Source: DAOTXS01 sp034435055
GTDB lineage: Bacteria; Chloroflexota; Anaerolineae; UBA4142
Direction: 5' to 3'
DNA: 64,000 nt
Assembly (NCBI GenBank): GCA_034435055.1
Contig: DAOTXS010000047.1
Location: 1-64,000, forward strand
This document shows, in pieces, positions 48,641-57,394 of the stretch. Under the pieces are notes generated by a model. It made no database searches. It saw only the letters and a list, made by a program, of their open reading frames with translations, and was not told where the DNA came from. The position numbers were made by a program, and so were the translations under genes. The first letter of the stretch is position 1. Every line of letters begins with the position of its first letter.

Positions 48641-49177
48641 ATGAAACGACTCTGGACTCCGTGGCGAATGACGTACCTCAAAGCACCCAAAGGATCGAAA
48701 GCAACGGGCTGTATCTTTTGCACCAAGATCAACGCCAACCAGCGCCGTGACCGCAAGAACCTTTTGCTCTGGCGCGGCGAACGGGCTTTTATCGTGCTTA
48801 ATTTGTATCCGTACTCGAATGGGCATTTGATGGTTGCGCCGTACGCACACACCGGCGAGTTGGAAGCGCTCGATGGGGAAACGCTCAAGGAAATGATATT
48901 GCTCGTTGCCAAATCGATTCGCGCATTGCGGCGGACGATGAATCCGCAAGGATTCAACATTGGCGCAAACCTGGGACACGTGGCGGGCGCGGGCGTGGAT
49001 GATCACGTTCATATTCACATCGTTCCGCGTTGGGGTGGCGACACGAACTTTATGCCGGTGCTTGCCGAAACGCGGATGATTCCAGAACTCTTGCCGCAAA
49101 CGTACGCGGGCTTGCTCGCCGCAATGCAAGCGGACGAAGACCGCGGAGTAAAAAAGAAACGCAGGCAAAAGAAATAA
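48641..49177 (+). CDS. HIT-family nucleotide hydrolase/phosphorylase
   Basis: 178 residues. The HIT motif is GVDDHVHIHIVPRW (His-x-His-x-His). The N-terminal MKRLWTPWRMTYLKAPK and CIFCTKI with a Cys pair are typical of the Ap4A phosphorylase-like/HIT group acting on dinucleoside polyphosphates or nucleotidyl-amidates. LNLYPYSNGHLMVAPYAHTGEL is the usual core. The start is fixed by the leaderless promoter; longer upstream frames run into repeat sequence and birA. The tail is lysine-rich. Confidence 0.92.
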   Translation: MKRLWTPWRMTYLKAPKGSKATGCIFCTKINANQRRDRKNLLLWRGERAFIVLNLYPYSNGHLMVAPYAHTGELEALDGETLKEMILLVAKSIRALRRTMNPQGFNIGANLGHVAGAGVDDHVHIHIVPRWGGDTNFMPVLAETRMIPELLPQTYAGLLAAMQADEDRGVKKKRRQKK

Positions 49178-49185
49178 CTTGGGGG

Positions 49186-49231
49186 CAGGACTTGTCCCTG
49201 CCCTTTGGGGGGCGACCACGCGGGTCGCCCC
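49186..49231. repeat. Two adjacent extragenic palindromes
   Basis: GGGGCAGG/CCTGCCC around ACTTGTC (about 49181-49203) and GGGGCGACC/GGTCGCCCC around ACGCG (49209-49231) lie between the HIT and MFS genes. They look like dispersed palindrome families and may stop transcription after the HIT gene. Confidence 0.65.
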
Positions 49232-49246
49232 TACATATGTTGAAAA

Positions 49247-50503
49247 ATGGATTTGCAAATCACAGAACGCGTGCGCGATGTCATCAAACCGCGCACCTCA
49301 CTCGAATCGCAGAACGCCTGGAATCTTTACGGTGACATTGCTTGGTTTGGCATTCTAAGCGGTGTGGCAAATGCGTTTCTTGCGGTCTTCACCTTGCGGG
49401 TTGGCGGGAGCGACGCGCATGTTGGATTATTATCCTCGCTGCCTGCACTCGCCGCCATTTTCGCATCGATTCCCGGCAGTCGTTTGGTCGAACGCGAGAA
49501 GAAACCGCTATCGGTGCTCGTCATCACGGCGATTCTCAATCGATTGGGTTATCTGGGCATCGCGCTGGTGCCGTTCTTTTTTCTGACGAACGCCGCCGAC
49601 GCGATTGTCGTGTTGGTCGCGTTGCTGACGATTCCCGGCGCGATTGCAAATGTCGCGTTCACGACGATGTTCGCGCAAGCCGTCGCGCCGGAAAATCGTG
49701 CGCGCGTGGTAGCAATTCGCAATGTTTGGATTGGCGTCGTCAGCACCATCACGGCATTTGCCGGCGGCAAATTTCTCGATTACGTTTTGTTTCCCATCAA
49801 CTATCAGATTTTGTTTGCGGTCGCGTTTGCCGGCTCGATGGTGAGCGCGTACTACCTCACCCGCATTCGCTTGCCAGAACAATCGATGCCGTCTCCATCG
49901 CACAACGAAGCCGCGCCGCGCGGCACGCGTGCCTTTATCACGATGCTCCGCGGCAGTCACAAGTTTGTCGAGTTCACCGTTGCATCGTTCATTTTTCATT
50001 GGGGCTTGTTTTTCCCAATACCACTCTACTCGATTTATTGGGTGCGCGTGCTGAATGCCAGCGAGGGTTGGGTGGGCGTCTTTAGTATGGTTGCTTCCGC
50101 AACAACGATTGTGTTTTTCCCATTGTGGAGTCGCCTGACCACGCAACGCGGAAGTCTGTATGCGATTATGATCACTACTTTTGGCTTGGCGCTGTATCCA
50201 TTAGCAACCGCATTTTCCCCCAGCGTCGAATGGATTATCTTGGTGTCATTTATCGGCGGTGTGTTCAGTTCGGGATTCGGGCTCACCTTCTTCAACCGTT
50301 TGCTCGAAGTCAGTCCGGAACAACATCGCGCAAGTTATATTGCCGGGTACAACACCTTGATCAACATTACCGCATTTGTCGGTCCAATTCTTTCGACGCT
50401 CCTGCTGGGATTCTTCAACATCTACGCGCTTTTGCTTGTCGGCGCGACAATGCGTTTTCTCGGCGCGCTTCTCTTCTGGCGTCAACACGCTCACACGCGA
50501 TGA
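49247..50503 (+). CDS. MFS transporter
   Basis: A 418-residue 12-helix major facilitator. Start MDLQITERVRDVIKPRTSLE, first helices LYGDIAWFGILSGVANAFLA, loop LPALAAIFASIPGSRLVEREKK. The second half starts with MLRGSHKFVEFTVASFIFHW. It differs from the other MFS at 29272. The substrate is unknown. No ribosome site is evident at 49247. Confidence 0.83.
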   Translation: MDLQITERVRDVIKPRTSLESQNAWNLYGDIAWFGILSGVANAFLAVFTLRVGGSDAHVGLLSSLPALAAIFASIPGSRLVEREKKPLSVLVITAILNRLGYLGIALVPFFFLTNAADAIVVLVALLTIPGAIANVAFTTMFAQAVAPENRARVVAIRNVWIGVVSTITAFAGGKFLDYVLFPINYQILFAVAFAGSMVSAYYLTRIRLPEQSMPSPSHNEAAPRGTRAFITMLRGSHKFVEFTVASFIFHWGLFFPIPLYSIYWVRVLNASEGWVGVFSMVASATTIVFFPLWSRLTTQRGSLYAIMITTFGLALYPLATAFSPSVEWIILVSFIGGVFSSGFGLTFFNRLLEVSPEQHRASYIAGYNTLINITAFVGPILSTLLLGFFNIYALLLVGATMRFLGALLFWRQHAHTR

Positions 50504-50559
50504 GATTTGAAATCGTCCGTTGCGACGAAACAACATTTCCCAAACCACAAGATATTTGG

Positions 50560-50655
50560 TAAAATGGCATTGGAAATTCGAGACTCGAGATTAGAGATTG
50601 AAAGCCCATGTTGAACTTCCAATCTCCAATCTCCAACATCCAATTCGGAGGGAAC
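50560..50655. repeat. Word-repeat palindrome (GAGATT/AATCTCC family)
   Basis: GAGACTCGAGATTAGAGATTG and the complementary CTTCCAATCTCCAATCTCC form a long imperfect stem just upstream of the thiolase ribosome site (GGAGGG, about 50648). Confidence 0.65.
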
Positions 50656-51846
50656 ATGACCCCACAACGTCGTGAGGTTTTCATCGTGGGTGGAGCCAGA
50701 ACACCTATTGGCAAATTCCAAGGCACGCTTGCCGGCATTGCTGCACCTGAACTTGGCGCAGTCGCGGTGCGCGAAGCAGTCCAGCGCGCTGGCGTTGCAC
50801 CGGAAAAAATCGACGAAGTGATCGTCGGCAACGTTGTAACCGCCGGGCTAGGACAGGCACCCGCGCGCCAAGTTGCACTACAAGCCGGATTGAAAGACAC
50901 GATCAACGCATCGCAAATCGGCAAGGTGTGCGGCTCCGGCTTGAAAGCGGCGATGCTTGCCTCGTCGATGATTCGCGCCGGCGACGCCGATGTGATGGTC
51001 GCGGCAGGAATGGAAAATATGAATCGCGCGCCGTACCTGTTGCCGCACGCGCGATTTGGTTATCGGATGGGCACCGGCGAAATGCTCGACGCGGTGGTGT
51101 ATGACGGTTTGTGGTGCGCGTTCGAAAATTGGCATATGGGACGCGCCGCCGAATTCATCGCGCGCGAATGCGGCATCACGCGCGAACAGCAAGACGAGTT
51201 TGCATTCAACAGTCACCGCAAAGCGCTTGCCGCAATCCAGACCGGCAAATTCAAAGCCGAGATTACTCCCGTTTCAATTCCATCAAAAAAAGGCCCGACG
51301 CTGTTCGACACTGATGAAACGCCACGCGCGGATACATCGATGGAAGCCCTCGCCAAATTGAAACCCGCATTTGAAGAAGGCGGCTCGGTAACCGCCGGGA
51401 ACGCGCCGCCTTTGTCCGATGGCGCGGCGGCCGTTGTTCTCGTCGGCGAGGAAATTGCGACGCGCGATAATTTGAAACCGCTCGCGCGCGTCGTCGCGTA
51501 CGCGCAAGCCGGCACCGATCCCAAGCGCATTTTCTGGGCGCCGATATTCGCGGTACGTCAAGTGCTCGACAAAGCCGGGTGGAAATTAAACGACGTCGAT
51601 CTGTTTGAAATCAACGAAGCATTTTCCGCCCAAGTCCTCGCCGATGGCAAAGAACTTGGCATCGATTGGACAAAGGTGAATGTGAACGGCGGCGCGGTCG
51701 CGCTCGGTCATCCAATTGGCGCGAGCGGCGCGCGGATTCTCGTCACGTTGATGTACGCGATGAAAGAGCGCGGCGCGAAACGCGGCATCGCATCGTTGTG
51801 TCTCGGCGGCGGCGAAGCCGTGGCGATGGCAGTTGAAAAAATCTGA
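50656..51846 (+). CDS. Acetyl-CoA acetyltransferase (thiolase)
   Basis: A 396-residue type II thiolase: condenses two acetyl-CoA or cleaves 3-ketoacyl-CoA. Acylated Cys in IGKVCGSGLKAAMLA, His in GGAVALGHPIGASGAR, second Cys in SLCLGGGEAVAM. NINEAF-like motif is EINEAFSAQV. Start at 50656 with GGAGGG. It begins the acyl-CoA/propionate gene run and is followed by an acyl-CoA dehydrogenase gene, so fatty or branched acyl-CoA oxidation feeding propionyl-CoA is likely. Confidence 0.95.
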   Translation: MTPQRREVFIVGGARTPIGKFQGTLAGIAAPELGAVAVREAVQRAGVAPEKIDEVIVGNVVTAGLGQAPARQVALQAGLKDTINASQIGKVCGSGLKAAMLASSMIRAGDADVMVAAGMENMNRAPYLLPHARFGYRMGTGEMLDAVVYDGLWCAFENWHMGRAAEFIARECGITREQQDEFAFNSHRKALAAIQTGKFKAEITPVSIPSKKGPTLFDTDETPRADTSMEALAKLKPAFEEGGSVTAGNAPPLSDGAAAVVLVGEEIATRDNLKPLARVVAYAQAGTDPKRIFWAPIFAVRQVLDKAGWKLNDVDLFEINEAFSAQVLADGKELGIDWTKVNVNGGAVALGHPIGASGARILVTLMYAMKERGAKRGIASLCLGGGEAVAMAVEKI

Positions 51847-51906
51847 CGGGGGACGGAAGACGGACGACCGAAAAAACGATTCTGTCATCCGTCTTCGGTC
51901 TTCCAT
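51846..51906. repeat. Word-repeat palindrome (GACGGAAGACGG family)
   Basis: GACGGAAGACGGACGACCGA pairs imperfectly with CATCCGTCTTCGGTCTTCC across a short A/T spacer, filling the gap between the thiolase and acyl-CoA dehydrogenase genes. Closely related to 57337-57385. Confidence 0.75.
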
Positions 51907-51936
51907 CAAAAATTTTGATTCAATGGAGAATTGAAA

Positions 51937-53082
51937 ATGGATTTCCAACTCAATGAAGAGCAACGCGCCATTCGGGATTTGGCGCGCGACTTTGCGCAAA
52001 ATGAAATCGCGCCGATTGCGGCGCAGATCGATGAGACCGGCGAGTTTCCGTCCGCGACAGTCAAAAAAATGGGCGAGCTCGGTTTGATGGGCATCGAGAT
52101 TCCGCAAGAGTACGGCGGTGCGGGACTCGACACCTTGTCGTACGTCCTTGCAATCGAAGAAATTGCCAAAGTGTGCGCCTCGCACGCCGTGATTTTGAGC
52201 GTGAACAATTCACTTTACTGTTACGGCATCAACAAATTCGGGACGGAAGAACAAAAGAAAAAATTCCTCGAACCGTGCGCGTCCGGCAAAAAGATCGGCG
52301 CGTTCTCGCTGACCGAGCCGCAATCTGGAAGCGATGCCGGGAATATGAAAGCGCGCGCCGTGTTGCAAGGCGATCAGTACATCATCAACGGTCGCAAGTC
52401 GTGGATCACGAGCGGACCGGTTGCCGATTTCATTGTCCTCTTTGCAGCAACGCAACCGGAGTTGAAACATCGCGGCACCGCGTGTTTCATCGTCGATACA
52501 AGTTTGCCCGGGTTCGAGCGCGGCAAGAAAGAACCGAAACTGGGCATTCGCGCCAGCGCGACGTGCGAAACGACGTACGACAATTACCAACTGCCGATTG
52601 TTCATCGCATCGGAAACGAAGGTGACGGGTTTAAGATTGCGATGAGTATTCTCGATGCGGGGCGCATCGGGATTGCGGCGCAAGCGTTGGGCATCGCGGA
52701 AGCGGCGTACGAAGCGAGCGTCGCGTACGCTAAAGAGCGCGAGGCGTTTGGACAAAAGATCGGCGAGTTTCAAGCGATTCAATGGATGCTCGCCGATATG
52801 GCGGTCCGGATCGAAGCGTCGCGTTTGTTGACGTACAACGCCGCGCTCAAAAAGAACAACAATGAAAAGTTCACACGCGAAGCGGCAATGGCAAAACTGT
52901 ACGCCAGCGAAACCGCAATGTGGGTAACGACGAAAGCAATTCAAATTCACGGCGGCGCGGGTTATTCCAAAGAACTGCCGATTGAACGATATTTTCGTGA
53001 CGCCAAGATCACCGAGATTTACGAGGGCACGAGCGAAATTCAGCGGCTGGTGATCGCGCGCGCCGCGTTGGATGCGAAGTAA
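51937..53082 (+). CDS. Acyl-CoA dehydrogenase
   Basis: A 381-residue FAD enzyme introducing the alpha-beta double bond in acyl-CoA. MDFQLNEEQRAIRDLARDFA opening; FAD-contact AFSLTEPQSGSDAGNMKARA and SWITSGPVADFIVLFAAT; catalytic Glu in IYEGTSEIQRLVIAR; QIHGGAGYSKELPIERYFRD. The pattern is that of short-chain (butyryl/isobutyryl-type) dehydrogenases; exact chain length is not decided. Start at 51937 with GGAG upstream. Confidence 0.94.
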   Translation: MDFQLNEEQRAIRDLARDFAQNEIAPIAAQIDETGEFPSATVKKMGELGLMGIEIPQEYGGAGLDTLSYVLAIEEIAKVCASHAVILSVNNSLYCYGINKFGTEEQKKKFLEPCASGKKIGAFSLTEPQSGSDAGNMKARAVLQGDQYIINGRKSWITSGPVADFIVLFAATQPELKHRGTACFIVDTSLPGFERGKKEPKLGIRASATCETTYDNYQLPIVHRIGNEGDGFKIAMSILDAGRIGIAAQALGIAEAAYEASVAYAKEREAFGQKIGEFQAIQWMLADMAVRIEASRLLTYNAALKKNNNEKFTREAAMAKLYASETAMWVTTKAIQIHGGAGYSKELPIERYFRDAKITEIYEGTSEIQRLVIARAALDAK

Positions 53083-53160
53083 GGTTCTCACCGCAGAGTC
53101 ACAGAGGGCACGGAGAAAATAAAAAAATGATTTTCTCTGCGTCTCTGCGGCGAATTATGT
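53083..53160. repeat. Word-repeat palindrome (CTCTGCG family)
   Basis: CACCGCAGAG...CACGGAGAAAAT pairs with ATTTTCTCTGCGTCTCTGCGG around a short A-rich loop. It belongs to the same word family as 59386-59598 and 61198-61290, all between genes of the propionate module. Confidence 0.75.
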
Positions 53161-53177
53161 TTTCCATGGAGATGACG

Positions 53178-54728
53178 ATGTCCATCGATCCCAAAATCCT
53201 CGAACTACGCCGACGACGCGAAGAAGCCCGGCTCGGCGGCGGACAAAAACGCATCGATCAACAACACGCGCGCGGCAAATTGACCGCGCGCGAACGCATC
53301 GATTTGTTGTTGGACGAAGGTTCGTTTCAAGAGCTCGGCGTGTTCGTCACGCAACGCACGACCGGTTTTGGCGCGGACAAGCAAACATTTTACGGCGATG
53401 GCGTGGTTACCGGTTACGGCACGATCAACGGACGTCTCGTCTATGTGTTCTCGCAAGATTTCACCGTGTTTGGCGGATCGCTTGGTGAAGCGCACGCGGA
53501 AAAAATTTGCCGCTTGTTAGACCTGGCGATGAAGAATGGCGCGCCGGTCATCGGCTTGAACGATTCCGGCGGCGCGCGGATTCAAGAAGGCGTTGTGTCG
53601 CTCGGCGGTTACGCCGACATCTTTTTGCGTAATACGTTGGCGAGTGGTGTGGTGCCGCAAATCAGCGCGATTATGGGTCCGTGCGCCGGCGGTGCGGTGT
53701 ACTCGCCGGCGTTGACCGATTTTATCTTCATGGTCAAGGACACCAGTTATATGTTCGTTACCGGTCCCGATGTGGTCAAGACGGTGACGCACGAAGATGT
53801 TACTTTTGAAACACTTGGCGGGGCGATCGTACACAATGAAAAATCCGGCGTCGCGCATTTTGCCGCCGATAACGAAGAACATTGCATTTCGATAGTGCGC
53901 AAACTCTTGTCGTACCTGCCGCAGAACAATATGGAGGAACCGCCGCTCGTGCGCCCAACCGATGATCCATTGCGCGCGGAACAAGCACTCGATTCACTCG
54001 TGCCTGATTCGCCCAGCAAGCCGTACGACATCAAAGAAGTGATTCACCTCGTCGTCGATGACGGTGAATTCTTTGAAGTCCACGAACACTTTGCACAAAA
54101 CATCGTCGTCGGTTTTGCGCGCTTGAACGGACGCGCGGTCGGTATCGTTGCGCAACAACCGATGGTGCTCGCCGGCGTCCTCGACATCAATTCGTCGGAC
54201 AAGGGCGCGCGCTTTGTGCGCTTTTGCGATTGTTTCAACATTCCGATTATTACATTCGAAGATGTGCCCGGCTTTTTGCCCGGCGTGGGGCAAGAACACG
54301 GCGGCATCATTCGACACGGCGCCAAATTGTTGTACGCGTACTGCGAAGCGACGGTCCCCAAAATCACCGTCATCACGCGCAAAGCGTACGGCGGCGCGTA
54401 CGACGTGATGAGCAGTAAACACATTCGCGGCGACCTCAACTATGCGTGGCCCACCGCTGAAATTGCGGTGATGGGACCCGACGGCGCGGTGAATATTTTG
54501 TACCGCGAAGAAATTGCGAGCGCGGCTGACCCGGAAGCAATGAAACAAAAATTGACGCAAGAATATCGCGACCACTTTGCGAATCCATACATCGCCGCTG
54601 GGCGCGGTTACATTGACGATGTGATCGAGCCACGCCAAACCCGCGCCAAATTGATTGCTGGTTTGGAGATGTTGCAAAACAAACGCGATACAAATCCGCC
54701 GAAGAAACACGGGAACATTCCGTTATAG
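53178..54728 (+). CDS. Acyl-CoA (propionyl-CoA) carboxylase carboxyltransferase subunit
   Basis: 516 residues, the normal length for PccB-type beta subunits. Motifs: ARGKLTARERIDLLLDEGSF, FGGSLGEAHAEKICRLLDLA, GLNDSGGARIQEGVVSLGGY (oxyanion hole), MGPCAGGAVYSPALTDFI in the N half; DVPGFLPGVGQEHGGIIRHG and ITRKAYGGAYDVM in the C half. It transfers CO2 from biotin to propionyl-CoA, giving methylmalonyl-CoA; mixed acetyl/propionyl use is possible. The start at 53178 is chosen from several close ATGs. Its expected partner genes follow only after a 2.6-kb RM/GNAT insertion. Confidence 0.93.
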   Translation: MSIDPKILELRRRREEARLGGGQKRIDQQHARGKLTARERIDLLLDEGSFQELGVFVTQRTTGFGADKQTFYGDGVVTGYGTINGRLVYVFSQDFTVFGGSLGEAHAEKICRLLDLAMKNGAPVIGLNDSGGARIQEGVVSLGGYADIFLRNTLASGVVPQISAIMGPCAGGAVYSPALTDFIFMVKDTSYMFVTGPDVVKTVTHEDVTFETLGGAIVHNEKSGVAHFAADNEEHCISIVRKLLSYLPQNNMEEPPLVRPTDDPLRAEQALDSLVPDSPSKPYDIKEVIHLVVDDGEFFEVHEHFAQNIVVGFARLNGRAVGIVAQQPMVLAGVLDINSSDKGARFVRFCDCFNIPIITFEDVPGFLPGVGQEHGGIIRHGAKLLYAYCEATVPKITVITRKAYGGAYDVMSSKHIRGDLNYAWPTAEIAVMGPDGAVNILYREEIASAADPEAMKQKLTQEYRDHFANPYIAAGRGYIDDVIEPRQTRAKLIAGLEMLQNKRDTNPPKKHGNIPL

Positions 54729-54748
54729 AAGGCTGAAATGAGGTTGAG

Positions 54749-55663
54749 ATGGCAAAGATCGTTTGCGGAGATTGCCTTGAGAAATTGCGAGTGGAGGTGT
54801 TCCGTCGCGAAGCAAGCCCAGACCAAGTTTGCTTAACGTTCCTTGATCCGCCGTTCAATCAAGGCAAGGATTATGATTACTTTGACGATACATTGCCCGA
54901 ACATGAATATTGGTTAATGATGCAAACGGTGTGTGCTCGCGTGCGTGAATTAACCGCCGAGGGCGGCGCGATCTATTTTATGCAGCGTGAGAAGAACACC
55001 GAAGCTGTCTTAAATTGCCTACGCGAGACAGGATGGACTCTGCAAAACCTGATTGTTTGGATCAAGCGTACATCAGCCGTGCCGAATACGATTCGTTTTG
55101 GTAAACAGTATCAAGTCATTGCTTTTGCGACCAAGGGCAAACGTCCGCGCGTGTTCAATCGCTTGCGCATTGATCTGCCTTTGCGTCCCGAATATAAATA
55201 TGCCCGAGAAGAAGGAGTATTTGTTACGGATGTCTGGGATGACATTCGCGAGTTGACGTCGGGGTACTTTGCGGGCGACGAAGCCTTGCGCCATGCCAAC
55301 GGTGACCGTGTACACAAACAGCAATCACCGGTCGCCCTTTTGCTTCGCATTATTCTTTCATCCACCATGCCCGATGACTTGGTGCTCGATCCTTTTGCCG
55401 GCACCGGCACCACCCTCGTCGTCGCCGAACAAATTGGACGCCCGTCGGTCGGGATCGAGATTGACCCAAAGAATGTGAAACTGATTCGTGAGCGATTGGC
55501 AAGCCAGCGCGAAGCCGATTCGGTGCTCTCGCTGAGAGACTATTATCGGTTTACACCCGGTCTGGAAAAGATTTGGCGCGGCGAGCCGATCAAAACGAAA
55601 TCACGCCAACCACAGTTGGCGCTGTTCGACCATAAGGAGAAGTACAAACATGGGCGTGCTTAG
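54749..55663 (+). CDS. DNA methyltransferase, beta class (probable N6-adenine)
   Basis: 304 residues. Catalytic motif IV is DPPF (33-36) and the SAM-binding motif I is DPFAGTGTT (214-222); the order IV before I defines the beta class. DPPF favours N6-adenine, though N4-cytosine cannot be excluded. The region between (about 95-200) would hold the target-recognition part. Start at 54749 with GAGG. It overlaps the endonuclease gene by 14 nt, so methylation is made first. Composition is AT-richer than the carboxylase genes around it. Confidence 0.9.
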   Translation: MAKIVCGDCLEKLRVEVFRREASPDQVCLTFLDPPFNQGKDYDYFDDTLPEHEYWLMMQTVCARVRELTAEGGAIYFMQREKNTEAVLNCLRETGWTLQNLIVWIKRTSAVPNTIRFGKQYQVIAFATKGKRPRVFNRLRIDLPLRPEYKYAREEGVFVTDVWDDIRELTSGYFAGDEALRHANGDRVHKQQSPVALLLRIILSSTMPDDLVLDPFAGTGTTLVVAEQIGRPSVGIEIDPKNVKLIRERLASQREADSVLSLRDYYRFTPGLEKIWRGEPIKTKSRQPQLALFDHKEKYKHGRA

Positions 55664-56753
55664 ACTCTATGTTTCCGTACTGGATTCTCTTGGTAAACGC
55701 CCAATGCTTGCCACACGCAGTAGTCTGGATGAGCTTGCGGTGGGGTATGGCAAGTTTGCCTATGTAGGTAACCGCAAGGTGTTGGGCAAGTTTATTCGCG
55801 TTCAAGCGAAGGAATTACAAAAACGATTGCAGAATGTGTCTGAAGCGGAAATCGCTTCTCTTGCTGAAACGAATGCCGGGTTGGCAAATGTACTGCAAGC
55901 CATCAAGCGCAAGCAAAGCCATCCTAAATTTGATATGGCGGCGGAGTGGTTCGCTCAAAGGAGATGGGAAACCAGCTCTGGCATCTTTCCGGATTTCTTA
56001 CTGGGTTTGGAACAGCATAGCACGTTTGGTAATGGGGCGTTGCTAGAACTAAAAGACTCGAAAGGCGATGCTGTTGCATCCTTCAACTCCACGATTCCCA
56101 CGCGACGCAAATCACTACTTGAGGTCAATCGTATATCTGGCAGTACGATGGTTTCGCATGCCGGCTCTCTCTTCGATTACCCGCTTTCCACGGCCTCCGA
56201 TTATCTTTCACGCCCACGCCTCTGTTTCTATTTCATTAGAACTCGCTCAATGGATCATCAACGTGTACGGATTGCGCTCGTGGAGGGATCATTCTATGAA
56301 ACCTTACCCAAGGCTCAACTGCTGGAGAAAATTTGGCAGCAGCTTCTTGAAACCAGCGGTATGCCCCCATCCGAACAAAAGCCTATGGTTGAATTTCTTG
56401 GACGCTTGGAACAGATTGATATTGCGCAATCACGTGAGATTGATCAAGCTTCTATTCGTCCGCGCCTTCGGCTTATGGCCGAAGTACACGGCGATGCAAA
56501 TCTCCATGCCTATCCAGAAATTCCACCGCGAACGTTCAACTTGATCTTGAAGCGCGAACCCGGTTATGATGAACAATGGCTCGCGCAAGAAATGAAACGC
56601 GATGGTATTGAGAACGTGCACATCGTGCACTCGTCCACGGACACTTTTATTGTGTTACAGAGTGGTAACCTCGAGTATCAATTGCGTTATAGGGTCATTA
56701 CCCATAAACGCAACGGTGAACATATTGTTCTTCAATACGGGTTACCTCGATGA
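55650..56753 (+). CDS. Putative type II restriction endonuclease (PD-(D/E)XK)
   Basis: A 367-residue protein with no family I can name. A PD-(D/E)XK core is visible: Pro114-Asp115 in GIFPDFLLGLEQ and Glu133-x-Lys135 in ALLELKDSKGD, with the usual ~17-residue spacing. Overlap with a beta-class methyltransferase gene is the main support for the restriction role. A late segment (PRLRLMAEVHGDANLHAYPE) may bind DNA. The recognition site is unknown. The stop overlaps the GNAT start (ATGA). Confidence 0.75.
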   Translation: MGVLRLYVSVLDSLGKRPMLATRSSLDELAVGYGKFAYVGNRKVLGKFIRVQAKELQKRLQNVSEAEIASLAETNAGLANVLQAIKRKQSHPKFDMAAEWFAQRRWETSSGIFPDFLLGLEQHSTFGNGALLELKDSKGDAVASFNSTIPTRRKSLLEVNRISGSTMVSHAGSLFDYPLSTASDYLSRPRLCFYFIRTRSMDHQRVRIALVEGSFYETLPKAQLLEKIWQQLLETSGMPPSEQKPMVEFLGRLEQIDIAQSREIDQASIRPRLRLMAEVHGDANLHAYPEIPPRTFNLILKREPGYDEQWLAQEMKRDGIENVHIVHSSTDTFIVLQSGNLEYQLRYRVITHKRNGEHIVLQYGLPR

Positions 56754-57337
56754 ATATTTTACCGCTTACCCTCGTCGGTCAACACGTCTGCCTTGTCCCA
56801 CCGGATTTGAAATATGTGGATGATTTAGTAGAGGCGGCACAGCCCAATGAAATCTGGGAATACATCGCCACCGCGCCCGGACAATCGCGCGAAGAAATGT
56901 CGGCATGGATAAACGAGGCAATCAACGAAACGCAAAACGGGACACGAATCTGGTTCATCATCATTCGCAAAAGCGATGAACGCGCAATCGGCGCGACAAG
57001 TTTTATGGACATTCATCCCAAGGATCGCAACTTGGAAATCGGCGGCACCTGGCTCACGCCATCCGCCTGGCGCACACCCATCAATACGGAATGCAAGTAC
57101 CTTTTGCTCAAGCACGCCTTTGAAACGCTCGGTTGTTTGCGGGTACAGTTGAAAACCGACGCGCGCAACATTCGCTCGCAGCGCGCGATTGAAAGAATCG
57201 GCGCGGTGAAAGAAGGCGTACTGCGCAAACATATGCTCACACGCACCGGCTATATCCGCGACACGGTGATGTACAGCATCATCGATACAGAATGGCAAAC
57301 CGTCAAAGCACGGCTGGAAGAATTTCTGAAACCTTGA
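56750..57337 (+). CDS. GNAT acetyltransferase (RimJ/RimL-like)
   Basis: 195 residues. Pattern LVGQHVCLVPPDLKYVDDL, AIGATSFMDIHPKDRNLEIG, GGTWLTPSAWRTPINTECKY, and the acetyl-CoA strand region VQLKTDARNIRSQRAIERIG. RimJ/RimL-type enzymes acetylate N-termini or small molecules. It is coupled to the endonuclease gene by ATGA overlap, so it probably arrived with the RM genes; whether it has any role with them is unknown. Confidence 0.88.
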   Translation: MNILPLTLVGQHVCLVPPDLKYVDDLVEAAQPNEIWEYIATAPGQSREEMSAWINEAINETQNGTRIWFIIIRKSDERAIGATSFMDIHPKDRNLEIGGTWLTPSAWRTPINTECKYLLLKHAFETLGCLRVQLKTDARNIRSQRAIERIGAVKEGVLRKHMLTRTGYIRDTVMYSIIDTEWQTVKARLEEFLKP

Positions 57338-57385
57338 CGGAAGACCGAAAATTTTGTCCGTCATCCGCCCTCGGTCTTCCGTCTG
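57337..57385. repeat. Word-repeat palindrome (GACGGAAGACC family)
   Basis: GACGGAAGACCGA and TCGGTCTTCCGTC form 13-bp complementary arms around a loop with internal GTCCGTCATCCG. It lies between the GNAT and biotin carboxylase genes and is close kin of 51846-51906. Confidence 0.8.
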
Positions 57386-57394
57386 GAGTTATCC

